In this document: piece by piece, positions 26,058 to 34,982 of the stretch
Numbering within the stretch: position 1 is the first letter of the stretch
Layout: each line of letters starts with the position of its first letter
Source: Fluoribacter dumoffii NY 23
Lineage (GTDB): Bacteria; Pseudomonadota; Gammaproteobacteria; Legionellales; Legionellaceae
Assembly: GCF_000236165.1 (NCBI RefSeq)
Contig: NZ_CM001373.1
Coordinates: 2,426,500 to 2,490,499, forward strand
Direction: 5' to 3'
DNA: 64,000 nt
Program-made: the position numbers and the translations under genes
The notes under the pieces: generated by a model
What the model saw: the letters and a program-made list of their open reading frames with translations, nothing else
Databases searched by the model: none
What the model was told of the DNA's origin: nothing

Positions 26058-26663
26058 ATGAGACCAGGAGATTTGGCAGCGCTAGTTATGATGCAATATA
26101 AGGTTACCGCACAATTTGCACGCGGCGAAGAAAGAATTATTGCTGAATTGGCAGAAGTAAACGATGCGCGTCTGTTTATTGCAAAAAAAAGTGAAAAATC
26201 GGCTCTGGAAAAACAAAATATTATTTATCGGCTCTATGAAGACTCGGATTTATTGGAGGAGTTCAATAAAGAACATCTCTCTGTTGCTTATGCCAAATAT
26301 GCAGAAGGAAATGGCGATCTTAATTTAGTCCAACTTCCATTCCAACTTATGTTCAAGCCCGTAAACTTTCCCGAAAAAAAAGAGATTGCTCGCTTTGATG
26401 ATAAAAATGATGCCAATCTCTTCGTAATCAGTAAATGCGAATCAGACGATGCTCTTCACGATCAAGATCTTTTTTTCTTATTTAAAAACCGGAGTCTTAT
26501 GGAAACCTTAAACAGGGTTATCTCTTCTCAGCGAAAAAAAGAAGTTATTGACGATGCAAGAAGTGGAAAAGGTGCAAAATTTCACCCAACCCCCTTGCCA
26601 AACCGGCCCACGCCTTCTGGGGGCCCTCCTGATTGCTGGATTGAAGAAGATAATGATAAATAA
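26058..26663 (+). CDS. Orphan protein with an internal duplication
   Basis: The 201-residue protein is not recognised. Two related segments are visible. One is near residues 20-70 (RIIAELAEVNDARLFIAKKS) and the other near 113-160 (EIARFDDKNDANLFVISKCE). They share the order charged strand, then D/N-A-LF-I-K, then an acidic helix ending in DLLEEFN or SLMETLN. The C-terminus is Pro/Gly-rich and ends EEDNDK. It starts 8 bp after the decarboxylase gene and is probably cotranscribed. The start is uncertain: ATG at 26058 or a pair at 26088/26091. Confidence 0.55.
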   Translation: MRPGDLAALVMMQYKVTAQFARGEERIIAELAEVNDARLFIAKKSEKSALEKQNIIYRLYEDSDLLEEFNKEHLSVAYAKYAEGNGDLNLVQLPFQLMFKPVNFPEKKEIARFDDKNDANLFVISKCESDDALHDQDLFFLFKNRSLMETLNRVISSQRKKEVIDDARSGKGAKFHPTPLPNRPTPSGGPPDCWIEEDNDK

Positions 26664-26674
26664 AAAAAGTCCTC

Positions 26675-27007
26675 TTAATTGCATTTCAAATTAACGTAAG
26701 AAAGCTCCTGATTATTAATCTCGGTAAGAAAATTCTGCAGCATGTCTTTCATTTCAAAATAAATGGTTTCTTTAACCTTCGGATCAATATTTTTGATAAA
26801 GCGCTCTGGATGGTGCAAAAGAGAATTTAAAGTATTAATGTCAGCCCAAGAAATGGAATTATCAGATTTTCCCTCAAGAATAAGCTGAATAGCAGGAACC
26901 AAAGAAGTTATTTTGTTTTGATTCCTCAATCGATTGAGGATCGTTTGGGCATGGATCTTGAATGTGTTAACTTCGGTAAAAAAACTAAAATTTTTAAGCT
27001 CGCGCAT
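26675..27007 (-). CDS. Small orphan protein
   Basis: The 110-residue, mainly helical protein has no signal peptide, membrane helix or known motif. Its 3-prime end lies 12 bp from the convergent upstream gene. Its 5-prime end is divergent from another orphan across 85 bp. No function can be proposed. The codon pattern and clean frame support a real gene. Confidence 0.45.
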   Translation of the reverse strand: MRELKNFSFFTEVNTFKIHAQTILNRLRNQNKITSLVPAIQLILEGKSDNSISWADINTLNSLLHHPERFIKNIDPKVKETIYFEMKDMLQNFLTEINNQELSYVNLKCN

Positions 27008-27092
27008 GATGACGTTCGTTGATTAAGATTCTTGCAACAAATAGTAAAAAGTTGCAATATTGTATAACAATATATAAATTTATTCCATTTCC

Positions 27093-27962
27093 ATGCAAAG
27101 CAAACTCGCTTTTTTCCCCTCCACATCTCGTTTTTCGATAGACGATTTTGATTCCTATTTTCGAAAGCTGGTATTAGATGCTTATGAGAAACGTTTTAAC
27201 AGTGTGGCGGATGCCCGGCTCTATTTAGCATTATGCGGGGTAGATTTGGAGTCCACCGTCAAAATTTTCTTAGCCATGAAAAATAGCGGAATATTGCATG
27301 TCCCTGTATCTGAAGCTATTTTCGCGCCAGTGGGATGTGGTGATATCGCAAACGCATTTTGTAAAATAATGACTAGCGACCCTATGATAACCGGAAAGGG
27401 TGAATTCTTCTCCATTAATCAGCTCATGGGGGCAATCAAAAAAGAATTACCTAAGATCATTCGCATTGATATACCCGGACATTCCTATGTGATGTTAGCT
27501 TGTGACATAACAGAAGAAGGCGTAATGGGCTACATTTATCAATCCAATGTAGCCTATGGCATGGAAGATAATTCTTTTTCTCTTGCCGCCTGGCTAATGG
27601 ATGCCCGCTCAGGCAAAACAAATCTTTCTGAACATTTGTACAAACTATCCAGGCTGCTTCAACCTGGGGTCTCCAATTCAGAAAAAGGAAGCATTTATCT
27701 CGAGTTATATTGTGCCAACCCCATAATTGAAGTAAAAACACCGGCAAACATCCAGGAAATCATTTCCTACATCAATGAGAATATTAGCTTTAAATACAGA
27801 ATTAAACCCGTAAGGGCTATAGACATGATGTATGCTTCAGAACGATTAAAGAGAATAGTAACTCAACATCCCGAAGAACAGGAGCAATCCCTGGAGACCT
27901 ACATGTCCCGAATGCAGATCGAATTGGAAGAGTATGATAGATTGGAATATCAACCGACATAA
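27093..27962 (+). CDS. Orphan protein with Glu-rich C-terminus, candidate effector
   Basis: The 289-residue soluble protein has no family I can name. The C-terminal 30 residues are rich in Glu (HPEEQEQSLETYMSRMQIEL, then EEYD), which resembles the E-block type of Dot/Icm secretion signal. A central region has a Cys (APVGCGDIANAF, about 90), a His (PGHSYVML, about 128) and a polar residue in IYQSNVAYG (about 150). That order recalls papain-like or related cysteine hydrolases, but it is too weak to call. ATG at 27093 follows a short AT-rich leader. Confidence 0.5.
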   Translation: MQSKLAFFPSTSRFSIDDFDSYFRKLVLDAYEKRFNSVADARLYLALCGVDLESTVKIFLAMKNSGILHVPVSEAIFAPVGCGDIANAFCKIMTSDPMITGKGEFFSINQLMGAIKKELPKIIRIDIPGHSYVMLACDITEEGVMGYIYQSNVAYGMEDNSFSLAAWLMDARSGKTNLSEHLYKLSRLLQPGVSNSEKGSIYLELYCANPIIEVKTPANIQEIISYINENISFKYRIKPVRAIDMMYASERLKRIVTQHPEEQEQSLETYMSRMQIELEEYDRLEYQPT

Positions 27963-28035
27963 AGCCAGGCCTCTGCACATTTAAATTTTTGTTATTTGCA
28001 GTCAAAGCATTCGTGACACACCTCTAATTTCTTTA

Positions 28036-28064
28036 TTATCATTTATGTATAATTATGATACAAT
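28036..28064 (+). promoter_or_regulatory. Candidate sigma-70 promoter for the MFS-LuxR pair
   Basis: TTATCA (28036-28041) and TACAAT (28059-28064) are separated by 17 bases. A second possible -10, TATAAT, lies at 28048-28053. The site is 30 bp upstream of the GTG start at 28094. The call rests on consensus matching only. Confidence 0.4.
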
Positions 28065-28093
28065 GTGACCAACAAAAGATTGGAAATTAGTTC

Positions 28094-29317
28094 GTGTCCT
28101 CTTCAATATCCCTAAAAAATTATCAATGGATAGCCAGCCTCTATTTTTTTCAAAGTCTACCCTATGTAGTAGTCACATTAATTGCCTCCATCATGTACCA
28201 ACAGTATGGAGTTCCCAATAGCGAAACTGCCTTGTTAACGAGCTTATTTATGTTGCCCTGGACGATTAAACCGCTATTTTCCCCATTTTTGGAAAAACGG
28301 GCTACGAAAAAAAAATTAACCCTTTATGCTCAAGCTTCCTTAAGCCTGCTGTTTATGGCCATGGCATTTTGTGTCGATGCCCCCTGTTTTCTTGGAATCA
28401 GCGCATTGGGATTTTTCTTACTTGCCTTTCTTTCCTCGCTTCATGATATTGTTTCTGACGGTGTTTATATAATTAATTTGAATCAGGAGGAGCAAAAAAA
28501 ATATGTCGCCTTCCGCAGTTTCTTTTATCAAATGGGGCGGTTGATTATAAAAGGAGGCTTATTAGCTCTTATTGGCGCTCTCGCATTGCATTATGCATTT
28601 AATGTATGGCGAGTCTTTTTTTTCAGCTTGTTCGTTTTGGGATTTTCTCTCACCTTTTACCATAAAGCTAAAATTCCGGAGAAAGAGCTCCATACTCGGA
28701 CAGTACCTACAAAATATTATCAGATGTTTCAGACACTGCTTTTAGATAAAAAGATCTATCCCATATTATTCTTCATCTTTGTTTATAATTTTTCTGAAGC
28801 ACAAATGCAAAAAATTATCCCTCTGTTTTTGCTGGATCAACACGGTTTAGGGCTTAACTTGTATCAGGTCGGGCAACTGTATGGAATTTTCGGTAGCATG
28901 TTCCTTATGTCCGGGATTTTTATTTCAGGCTTGCTTATCACTAAATATCCACTTACACAGTGCCTCAAAAGAGTAACTGTGCTCCTGATTCTTGCCCATG
29001 CACTCTATCTTCTATGGCCCTTTTTTAAAACAGCTTCCCCGCTGCTTTATTTAGTTATTTTGTTGAACCAATTTACTGTGGGTTTAGCCAATGGGACTTA
29101 CATGAGTTATCTTCTGGGAATAGCCAATAAAAGTAAGTTACCTATGTCCATGTACGCTGTTTGTACCTCGATCATGGCTTTAAGTTTTGTTTTTTTTGGT
29201 GCCTTTAGCGGTTGGATAGAACAGCAACTCGGTTATGCGGTTTTTTTTGCTTACATTTGTGCAGCAAATATATTGCTTCTCATCATTACTTTTAAAGTGG
29301 TGAATCAATATGACTGA
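28094..29317 (+). CDS. MFS transporter, AmpG/PucC-like
   Basis: The 407-residue protein has about twelve transmembrane helices. The first is short and aromatic (YFFQSLPYVVVTLI). A loop PWTIKPLFSPFLEKRATKKK and an HDIVSDGVYI segment in helix 4 recall AmpG-type permeases, which carry muropeptides or metal complexes in other bacteria. It starts with GTG at 28094, since no in-frame ATG fits the N-terminus. Its 3-prime end overlaps the LuxR-type regulator by 8 bp, so the two are translationally coupled. The substrate is unknown. Confidence 0.78.
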   Translation: MSSSISLKNYQWIASLYFFQSLPYVVVTLIASIMYQQYGVPNSETALLTSLFMLPWTIKPLFSPFLEKRATKKKLTLYAQASLSLLFMAMAFCVDAPCFLGISALGFFLLAFLSSLHDIVSDGVYIINLNQEEQKKYVAFRSFFYQMGRLIIKGGLLALIGALALHYAFNVWRVFFFSLFVLGFSLTFYHKAKIPEKELHTRTVPTKYYQMFQTLLLDKKIYPILFFIFVYNFSEAQMQKIIPLFLLDQHGLGLNLYQVGQLYGIFGSMFLMSGIFISGLLITKYPLTQCLKRVTVLLILAHALYLLWPFFKTASPLLYLVILLNQFTVGLANGTYMSYLLGIANKSKLPMSMYAVCTSIMALSFVFFGAFSGWIEQQLGYAVFFAYICAANILLLIITFKVVNQYD

Positions 29318-30050
29318 CTTGTTAGTAATCTTAGAGGAACGATTGGTCCAAGCAGAATCTCTTGCAGAATGTGATCACGCTTTGAGTTTTTATTTAGGTA
29401 AAAAAGGGATTACAACCTTTTCATTTACTTATTATGCCTATCACCCAAACACAGCAAATCATTTAAAATATGATATGTGTTCCGCCAATTTTAAATCATG
29501 GCATCAGCATTATCTTGCAGAACAATACCACAGCATCGATAGCACCCTTAGTTTTGTTTACAGCAACCATTTGCCGATTTATTGGAATTTAAAACAGCAA
29601 TTGGCACAAGCTGCCAGCGAATCAGAGCGACAAATGCGTGAAGACTCTATCGCTTTTGGCGCCGAGTCGGGTTTATCAATACCTATTCATGGTCCTCATA
29701 ATAATTTTGCCATTTTGTTATTGGTACAGATGCAAAATCAGCAATGTAATTTGCAAGATAATGGAGCACAACATGAGTTTTTTGTTGCAGCACACCTCTA
29801 TTATCATTACATTCAATCTCATTTGTTGGATCAAGTCAGTGAAAAAGATGCCTTTCATTTAACCCGGCGTGAGATTCAATGTTTGCTGTTAATTGCACAA
29901 CAACACTCTGTTAAAGAGATATCCCAGCGGCTTGAAATCAGTGAGCGGACTGTCAACTTCCATATTCAAAAAATCAATAAGAAATTAGGCACAAAAAACA
30001 AATATCAATCATTGGCCAAAGCATTGGAATACCAATTATTAATCCTATGA
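29310..30050 (+). CDS. LuxR family regulator with autoinducer-binding-like domain (LuxR solo)
   Basis: The 246-residue protein has an N-terminal ligand-binding domain (about 15-170; DSTLSFVYSNHLPIYW and GLSIPIHGP match the autoinducer-binding fold). A C-terminal LuxR helix-turn-helix follows (about 185-240; LTRREIQCLLLIA, then ISERTVNFHIQKINKKLG). No luxI-type synthase lies nearby, so it is a solo. It overlaps the upstream MFS gene, and a chitinase follows 77 bp downstream. It may sense an exogenous or transported small molecule and control either neighbour. The ligand is unknown. Confidence 0.85.
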   Translation: MTDLLVILEERLVQAESLAECDHALSFYLGKKGITTFSFTYYAYHPNTANHLKYDMCSANFKSWHQHYLAEQYHSIDSTLSFVYSNHLPIYWNLKQQLAQAASESERQMREDSIAFGAESGLSIPIHGPHNNFAILLLVQMQNQQCNLQDNGAQHEFFVAAHLYYHYIQSHLLDQVSEKDAFHLTRREIQCLLLIAQQHSVKEISQRLEISERTVNFHIQKINKKLGTKNKYQSLAKALEYQLLIL

Positions 30051-30127
30051 CCCCTGTCATAATTGACAGTAGTTACTCTCCAAGTAACAGAATTAAAATT
30101 TACCTTCTTGTTCATTGGAGAATCATA

Positions 30128-31645
30128 ATGCCTTTTTTGAAGAAAGTGATCCGCCTAACCTTGCTTACTGCGTCATTGTTTCCAGTAGCAGCAAATGCAT
30201 CTTTAACTTTATATACTACTAACTGGTCTATGTATGGGCAAAACCCTTACGAATATGACGGCGCTTATAAAATAGGTCGCCCCTATGGGCAATTAGCTTA
30301 CGTTTACAATCCGGAAATGGTCGCACAATTCAATAAAGCTGACGTGATCGCCTGGAGTTTTCTTCAAGTATGGAATAGCAAAGATCCAAACCAGGCTCAA
30401 TATCAAATTCCCTCAAGTTGGGATGGTTTGATGCATTTTGCCGATCTTTGGGGCGAATTACCTTTAGAGGGCTCGTGGATCTCCCCTCTACCTCCCGAAA
30501 CTAAAGAGTTTCTTGATTTCTGTTCAGCCAATGAAGGGGCATGCACCTCCATCCAAATGAATGGGAATACCGGTCAAAAAGAATTATTTAATTACACAGA
30601 TCAAAAAGGTGTAGGCCAACTCAATAGTTTTGGTGCCTTTATCAATTCAAATAAATATACAGCAAAACGCATCATTGCCGTAGGTGGGGCAAACACGATA
30701 GAAAACAAAGCCATTAGCACCGCAACCTTTGCTGCGATCTTTGCCAATCAGGATAAGTTCTTGAATCAATTTAAATCCTGGATGACTCATTTTAAAAATT
30801 TAAAAGGAATTGATTATGATTTTGAACCTCCTATTGATCTGCAAACTGGAGGCCAATTACCTGCTGATGAAAAGACATTAGCTGACTACAAACATCTTTT
30901 TGATTTAGTTAAAGCAAGCCGCACAACCTTGGGAACAGAGGCATATATCTCTGTAACTATTACCGTCAATAAAGAATATTTGGAAAAAATCAATCAAGCG
31001 GTAGAGGGAGGCTGGTTTAAACAAATTGCAATTTATTCAGACAGTGTGAATTTAATGACCTATGATTTACATGGTCCCTGGTCCCAAGGCAGTGATCCGT
31101 ATACAGCAGTTCATGCCTATTTAAAACAACCGGATACTTCTCATAAAGAGGAGTTTGGAATTAACTATGGAACAGACTCCATAACAGAACAAGTTCTTGA
31201 ATACGGGATGCCTAAAGAAAAATTACAGGTGGGGTTAGCTGCCTACGGACGAGGTTTTTCCGGAGTTGAGGCGGGTGAACGACCCGAGCTTCCCGGTTTT
31301 GAACAACCTTGGACGGGTGCAAGTCATTTTGCATCGGAGTATTCCCTACAAGATGGTTTGCTTCCCTATAAAGCTGTAGATAAAGTAATAAATCAACTTC
31401 ATTATAAGGTGTATCACATAAGTTCCCTTGATGAAAACGGTAACTCTTTCATAACGGGGTCCTATCTTTACAACTCAGCTGCCAAACAGTTTATTGGCTA
31501 TCAATCGCCAGAAACGGTTAAGGCAGTATGTAAATTTATTAAAAGCAAGCAACTCAAGGGCGCAATCATGTGGAGTGGGGATACCGACTTGCCTGTTTCC
31601 AATCCAAACAGTTTGGTTGCGGCATATAAAAGCGGATGTAACTGA
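30128..31645 (+). CDS. Secreted GH18 chitinase
   Basis: The product is about 505 residues. An ATG at 30128 preceded by TTGGAG gives a classic signal peptide (MPFLKKVIRLTLLTASLFPV then AANA); the open frame extends 27 codons further upstream without a plausible start. The glycoside hydrolase 18 catalytic motif is GIDYDFEPP with D229, D231 and proton donor E233. VAVGGANT-like (IIAVGGANTIEN), VNLMTYDLHGPWS and GAIMWSGDTD are further family motifs. It would cleave chitin or related N-acetylglucosamine polymers outside the cell, probably exported through type II secretion. It is distinct from the larger GH18 protein at 54295. Confidence 0.9.
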   Translation: MPFLKKVIRLTLLTASLFPVAANASLTLYTTNWSMYGQNPYEYDGAYKIGRPYGQLAYVYNPEMVAQFNKADVIAWSFLQVWNSKDPNQAQYQIPSSWDGLMHFADLWGELPLEGSWISPLPPETKEFLDFCSANEGACTSIQMNGNTGQKELFNYTDQKGVGQLNSFGAFINSNKYTAKRIIAVGGANTIENKAISTATFAAIFANQDKFLNQFKSWMTHFKNLKGIDYDFEPPIDLQTGGQLPADEKTLADYKHLFDLVKASRTTLGTEAYISVTITVNKEYLEKINQAVEGGWFKQIAIYSDSVNLMTYDLHGPWSQGSDPYTAVHAYLKQPDTSHKEEFGINYGTDSITEQVLEYGMPKEKLQVGLAAYGRGFSGVEAGERPELPGFEQPWTGASHFASEYSLQDGLLPYKAVDKVINQLHYKVYHISSLDENGNSFITGSYLYNSAAKQFIGYQSPETVKAVCKFIKSKQLKGAIMWSGDTDLPVSNPNSLVAAYKSGCN

Positions 31646-31665
31646 ATTTTAGGGTAAGCCCCTCA

Positions 31666-31712
31666 GCAGCGGAATCTAGGAATAAATCACCCATTTGTCC
31701 GGATTACGCTGC
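31666..31712. repeat. Imperfect inverted repeat, possible dispersed intergenic repeat
   Basis: GCAGCGGAATC (31666-31676) pairs with GATTACGCTGC (31702-31712) with one mismatch across 25 bases. Similar GCAGCG-containing remnants appear at about 56637-56656, 60869-60893 and 63403-63420. They look like degraded copies of a short dispersed palindromic element, which Legionella genomes carry. No full-length copy is present to define its ends. Confidence 0.35.
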
Positions 31713-31818
31713 GCTCTCCAGTCCATATGTTCACAGATTGAAGAAAGCGATACAGCTCTTGAATCCCCCTAACCCCTTCACTATTATTTAAAATATAAAC
31801 CTCAAAATTAAAAACCCT

Positions 31819-33696
31819 ATGAACCTCTCCTCTTCCACAATTGCGTCAAAATGGAAAGTTATTCTGGTTTTTCTCACATTGGCGGCAATTATTCTCTACT
31901 TCATTATGAAAATAATGAACCTCCCGTGGTCGCAAATTCCGTTATTGCTCATAGTAATCATTGGCGGCATTCCGTTATTTTTGCAAATTATCATCAAATT
32001 AATTCAGGGCAATCTGGGTGCAGACTCATTGGCTGCCATTGCATTGGTCACAGGGACCATTCTTCAGGAATACCTGGCTGTTGCCTTTATTATTCTCATG
32101 TTGGCAGGCGGACAAGTATTGGAACACTATGCCATGGGTAAGGCTTCTTCCGTTTTGATGGCGCTTGCTGCCCGGATGCCTACCAAAGCGCATCGAAAAT
32201 CAAAAAGCCAACTTGAAGACATCACTTTAGACGATATCCGTATTGGTGATGACATTGTAATTTATCCCTATGAAGTTTGTCCTGTCGATGGCACCGTCGT
32301 TGAAGGACATGGGGTGATGGATGAATCCTATTTGACAGGGGAACCTTATATGATCTCCAAAGCCCCTGGAATTTCGGTAATTTCCGGTGCCATTAATGGG
32401 GATTCTCCGTTAACTATCAAGGCAAGCAAATTACCATCGGACTCCCGTTATGCAGCGATCGTTGGAGTACTTAAAGAAGCAGAACAAAAAAAACCCTCTT
32501 TACGGCGCTTAGGTGATCAAATTGGGGCGGTTTTTGCCCCAGTTGCCTTGCTGTTTGCATGTGCTGCCTGGTTTCTCACAGGGGATGCGATGCGTTTTCT
32601 TGCAGTAATTGTCATCGCCACACCTTGTCCTCTGCTCATCGCCATACCTATTACCTTGATTAGTGCCATTTCCATGGCCGCCAAACAAAGTATAATAATT
32701 CGCGATCCAACAGTCCTTGAACGATTACCCACCTGCGAAACTGCAATTTTTGATAAAACCGGAACATTGACCTATGGTAAACCCACATTATCAGCAATTC
32801 ATTTAGCAAAAAATACTCACCTTACCGAAGAGAATATTTTGCAATTCACCGCAAGCCTGGAACGTTATTCAAAACATCCTCTTGCCCCCGCAATCCTCAA
32901 TGCCGCTAAAGAGCGCCATTTACAGTTGCTTGATGCCATTCATGTTTCAGAAAAACCTGGCCATGGATTAACGGGTACCATTGATCATCATCGAATTCAT
33001 GTTACCAGCCGCAATAAGTTTTTGCTTCATAGTCCGGAATTTGTCAGCGAGCTTCCCCCTGAAAGTTCAGGGTTGGAATGCATCATCATCCATGACGAAC
33101 AATTTGCAGGATCATTAGTTTTTCATGATGCACCACGCAAAGAAGGAAAATCATTTATCAGTCATCTAACGCCTTCACACCAATTTACAAAAATAATGCT
33201 CGTATCAGGGGATCGTGAATCTGAAGTGAAATATTTAGCTTCGCAGTTAAATCTGAAAGAAATTCGGGCCTCCCAAAGTCCTGAACAAAAACTTGCTATA
33301 GTTCGTGAAGAGAGAAAGAAGGCACCTACATTGTTCATGGGGGATGGGATTAATGATGCTCCAGCACTTACTGCAGCAACGGTAGGTATCGCGTTCGGGC
33401 AATTCAGCAACATCACATCTGAGGCAGCAGGTGCCGTAATTCTGGAGAATACTTTAAAAAAAGTGGATGAATTAATCCACTTAAGTTTGAATACCCGGAA
33501 AATCGCATTACAGAGCGCTATTGGCGGAATGCTACTCAGTTTCATTGGGATGAGTTTTGCCTCTGTTGGTTTTATAACTCCGGTAACTGGAGCCATCCTT
33601 CAAGAATTAATTGATGCACTTGCCATTATCAATGCGTTAAGACTTTCATGGGGAGGTACAATCAAAACGGATATACCCCATGTTCCTGTTGATTAA
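31819..33696 (+). CDS. P1B-type metal-transporting ATPase with TPCP motif, no HMA domain
   Basis: The 625-residue inner-membrane pump has all P-type motifs: TGEP (173-176), the ion-site TPCPLL (268-273), the phosphorylation site DKTGT with D312, SKHPLAPA, and GDGINDAPAL (about 507-516). It lacks an N-terminal metal-binding domain and has fewer N-terminal helices than CopA. TPC(P) instead of CPC, CPH or SPC marks the less-studied P1B-5-like group, linked in other bacteria to nickel, iron or cobalt. The exact metal cannot be read here. It heads a cluster of stress-type genes (DUF302, DUF2892, SixA, Usp), which suggests a role in metal or redox stress. Confidence 0.85.
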   Translation: MNLSSSTIASKWKVILVFLTLAAIILYFIMKIMNLPWSQIPLLLIVIIGGIPLFLQIIIKLIQGNLGADSLAAIALVTGTILQEYLAVAFIILMLAGGQVLEHYAMGKASSVLMALAARMPTKAHRKSKSQLEDITLDDIRIGDDIVIYPYEVCPVDGTVVEGHGVMDESYLTGEPYMISKAPGISVISGAINGDSPLTIKASKLPSDSRYAAIVGVLKEAEQKKPSLRRLGDQIGAVFAPVALLFACAAWFLTGDAMRFLAVIVIATPCPLLIAIPITLISAISMAAKQSIIIRDPTVLERLPTCETAIFDKTGTLTYGKPTLSAIHLAKNTHLTEENILQFTASLERYSKHPLAPAILNAAKERHLQLLDAIHVSEKPGHGLTGTIDHHRIHVTSRNKFLLHSPEFVSELPPESSGLECIIIHDEQFAGSLVFHDAPRKEGKSFISHLTPSHQFTKIMLVSGDRESEVKYLASQLNLKEIRASQSPEQKLAIVREERKKAPTLFMGDGINDAPALTAATVGIAFGQFSNITSEAAGAVILENTLKKVDELIHLSLNTRKIALQSAIGGMLLSFIGMSFASVGFITPVTGAILQELIDALAIINALRLSWGGTIKTDIPHVPVD

Positions 33697-33793
33697 TTTT
33701 TTTATGAAGCAGAGGAGATCCTGGTTATTTGCACCTAGGGTAAATAAGGATGCACTATACTATATAGAGGAAGGAAGAATTTGAGGTATCAAT

Positions 33794-34009
33794 ATGAACT
33801 CACCCACCCAGAAAGATCCTTTTGAAGCCCGAGTTAAAATAGAAAACCGGATAATCTCGAAAACCACAGGACCAAATATTGAAATTTTAAAAATCCATTT
33901 AAGTGAGCAATGCGATTTGGAACACTCTGGGGTTGAAGGCGAAATCATCGAGCTTGCCACAGGTAAAATCGTGTACAGATGTCATAAACAGACCATAATT
34001 GATCAATAA
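33794..34009 (+). CDS. Small orphan protein in the stress cluster
   Basis: The 71-residue protein has no recognised family. It contains two cysteines (EQCDLEH and VYRCHKQ) and a basic-acidic pattern that might bind a metal, but this is speculative. ATG at 33794 is preceded by TGAGG with suitable spacing. It lies 97 bp after the P-type ATPase and 105 bp before the DUF302 gene. Confidence 0.5.
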   Translation: MNSPTQKDPFEARVKIENRIISKTTGPNIEILKIHLSEQCDLEHSGVEGEIIELATGKIVYRCHKQTIIDQ

Positions 34010-34114
34010 ATGACGTGGCCTTGAGGGGATATCCCCACTCATGATAACCTTATCTTTCAGCTCGCCTGAAATCATTTTATAATTAAATCCATTCATTGAA
34101 ACCAGGGATAAGAC

Positions 34115-34507
34115 ATGCAAAATGCTTACGGATTCGGCACAGTAGTCCACTACTCATTTGAACAAGCACTGGAACAAATTGCTCAGGAATTAAAAAAAGA
34201 AGGGTTTGGAATTCTTACAGAGATTGATGTTTCGGCAACCATGAAAAAGAAACTCAATAAAGACATCCCGCCCTATCGAATTCTTGGAGCATGTAATCCC
34301 GAGCTGGCTCATAAAGCCCTGGAAGCAGATCCTTCCATTGGTTTATTGCTTCCTTGCAACGTTGTTGTCCGACAGGATGATGCAAAACAAGTCCATATAG
34401 AATTTATGGATCCTGATGCCGTACTCCAATTGGTTAACAAACCAGAAATCAAGCATCTGGCACAGGAAGTTAAAGCACGACTTCAACGTGTTTTAGACAG
34501 AATTTAA
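34115..34507 (+). CDS. DUF302 domain protein
   Basis: The 130-residue protein spans one complete DUF302 domain: an N-terminal SFEQALEQIAQELKKEGFGI helix, the EIDVSATMKKKL strand-helix, YRILGACNPELAHKALEAD, and LLLPCNVVVRQ with its conserved Pro-Cys-Asn. The biochemical function is unknown. The family often sits beside metal pumps, thiosulfate or stress genes, as here. It is cytosolic with no signal peptide. Confidence 0.85.
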   Translation: MQNAYGFGTVVHYSFEQALEQIAQELKKEGFGILTEIDVSATMKKKLNKDIPPYRILGACNPELAHKALEADPSIGLLLPCNVVVRQDDAKQVHIEFMDPDAVLQLVNKPEIKHLAQEVKARLQRVLDRI

Positions 34508-34670
34508 CCATTGCTACAGAGTAAAAGGAGAGCGGGTTGCCAGTTTTTTCCCGTTGTGGTTGGTTGCCAATCTTTAGCAGTTTCTTGTATCAACTATACT
34601 TAGAGTAATCCACTCATTTTCTTTATTTTGGGATGGAAGGAGTGGCGTCATCTTTGGCCGGGAGTTAGTT

Positions 34671-34877
34671 ATGAACACCGAGCGTATAGTTCGCATAGTT
34701 GCTGGGGCTTTTATTTTACTCTCACTAGCTGTTGGTGTGTCGCAAAGCCCGTTTTATCTTAGTGGCTATTTTCTTTGGATTACTGTTTTTGTGGGAGCCA
34801 ATTTGTTTCAAAGTGGATTTACCCAGTTTTGCCCCCTTGAAAAGATATTGAAAAAATTAGGTTTCGACAGCCGATAA
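34671..34877 (+). CDS. DUF2892 (YgaP-type) small membrane protein
   Basis: The 68-residue protein has two transmembrane helices (residues 8-27 and 31-48) and a C-terminal segment FTQFCPLEKILKKLG. An N-terminal MNTERIVRIVAGAFILLS and a Cys-Pro-Leu after the second helix are characteristic of DUF2892, found alone or fused to rhodanese domains (YgaP). No function is established for the family alone. It is part of the stress-type cluster with DUF302 and Usp. Confidence 0.8.
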   Translation: MNTERIVRIVAGAFILLSLAVGVSQSPFYLSGYFLWITVFVGANLFQSGFTQFCPLEKILKKLGFDSR

Positions 34878-34982
34878 AATGGACTGGCGAGCATAGGTTT
34901 AAAAGGTGGGATTTAAGGGGGAAGTGGAAACCCAGGTTTTTTAATTGGCTATAATTAGGCTTTCGGTGAGGAAGGAACCTTC

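Noticed and set aside
33162..33596. 144-codon antisense frame inside the P-type ATPase
   Set aside because: Fully inside a clear gene with all catalytic motifs on the other strand; no domain of its own.
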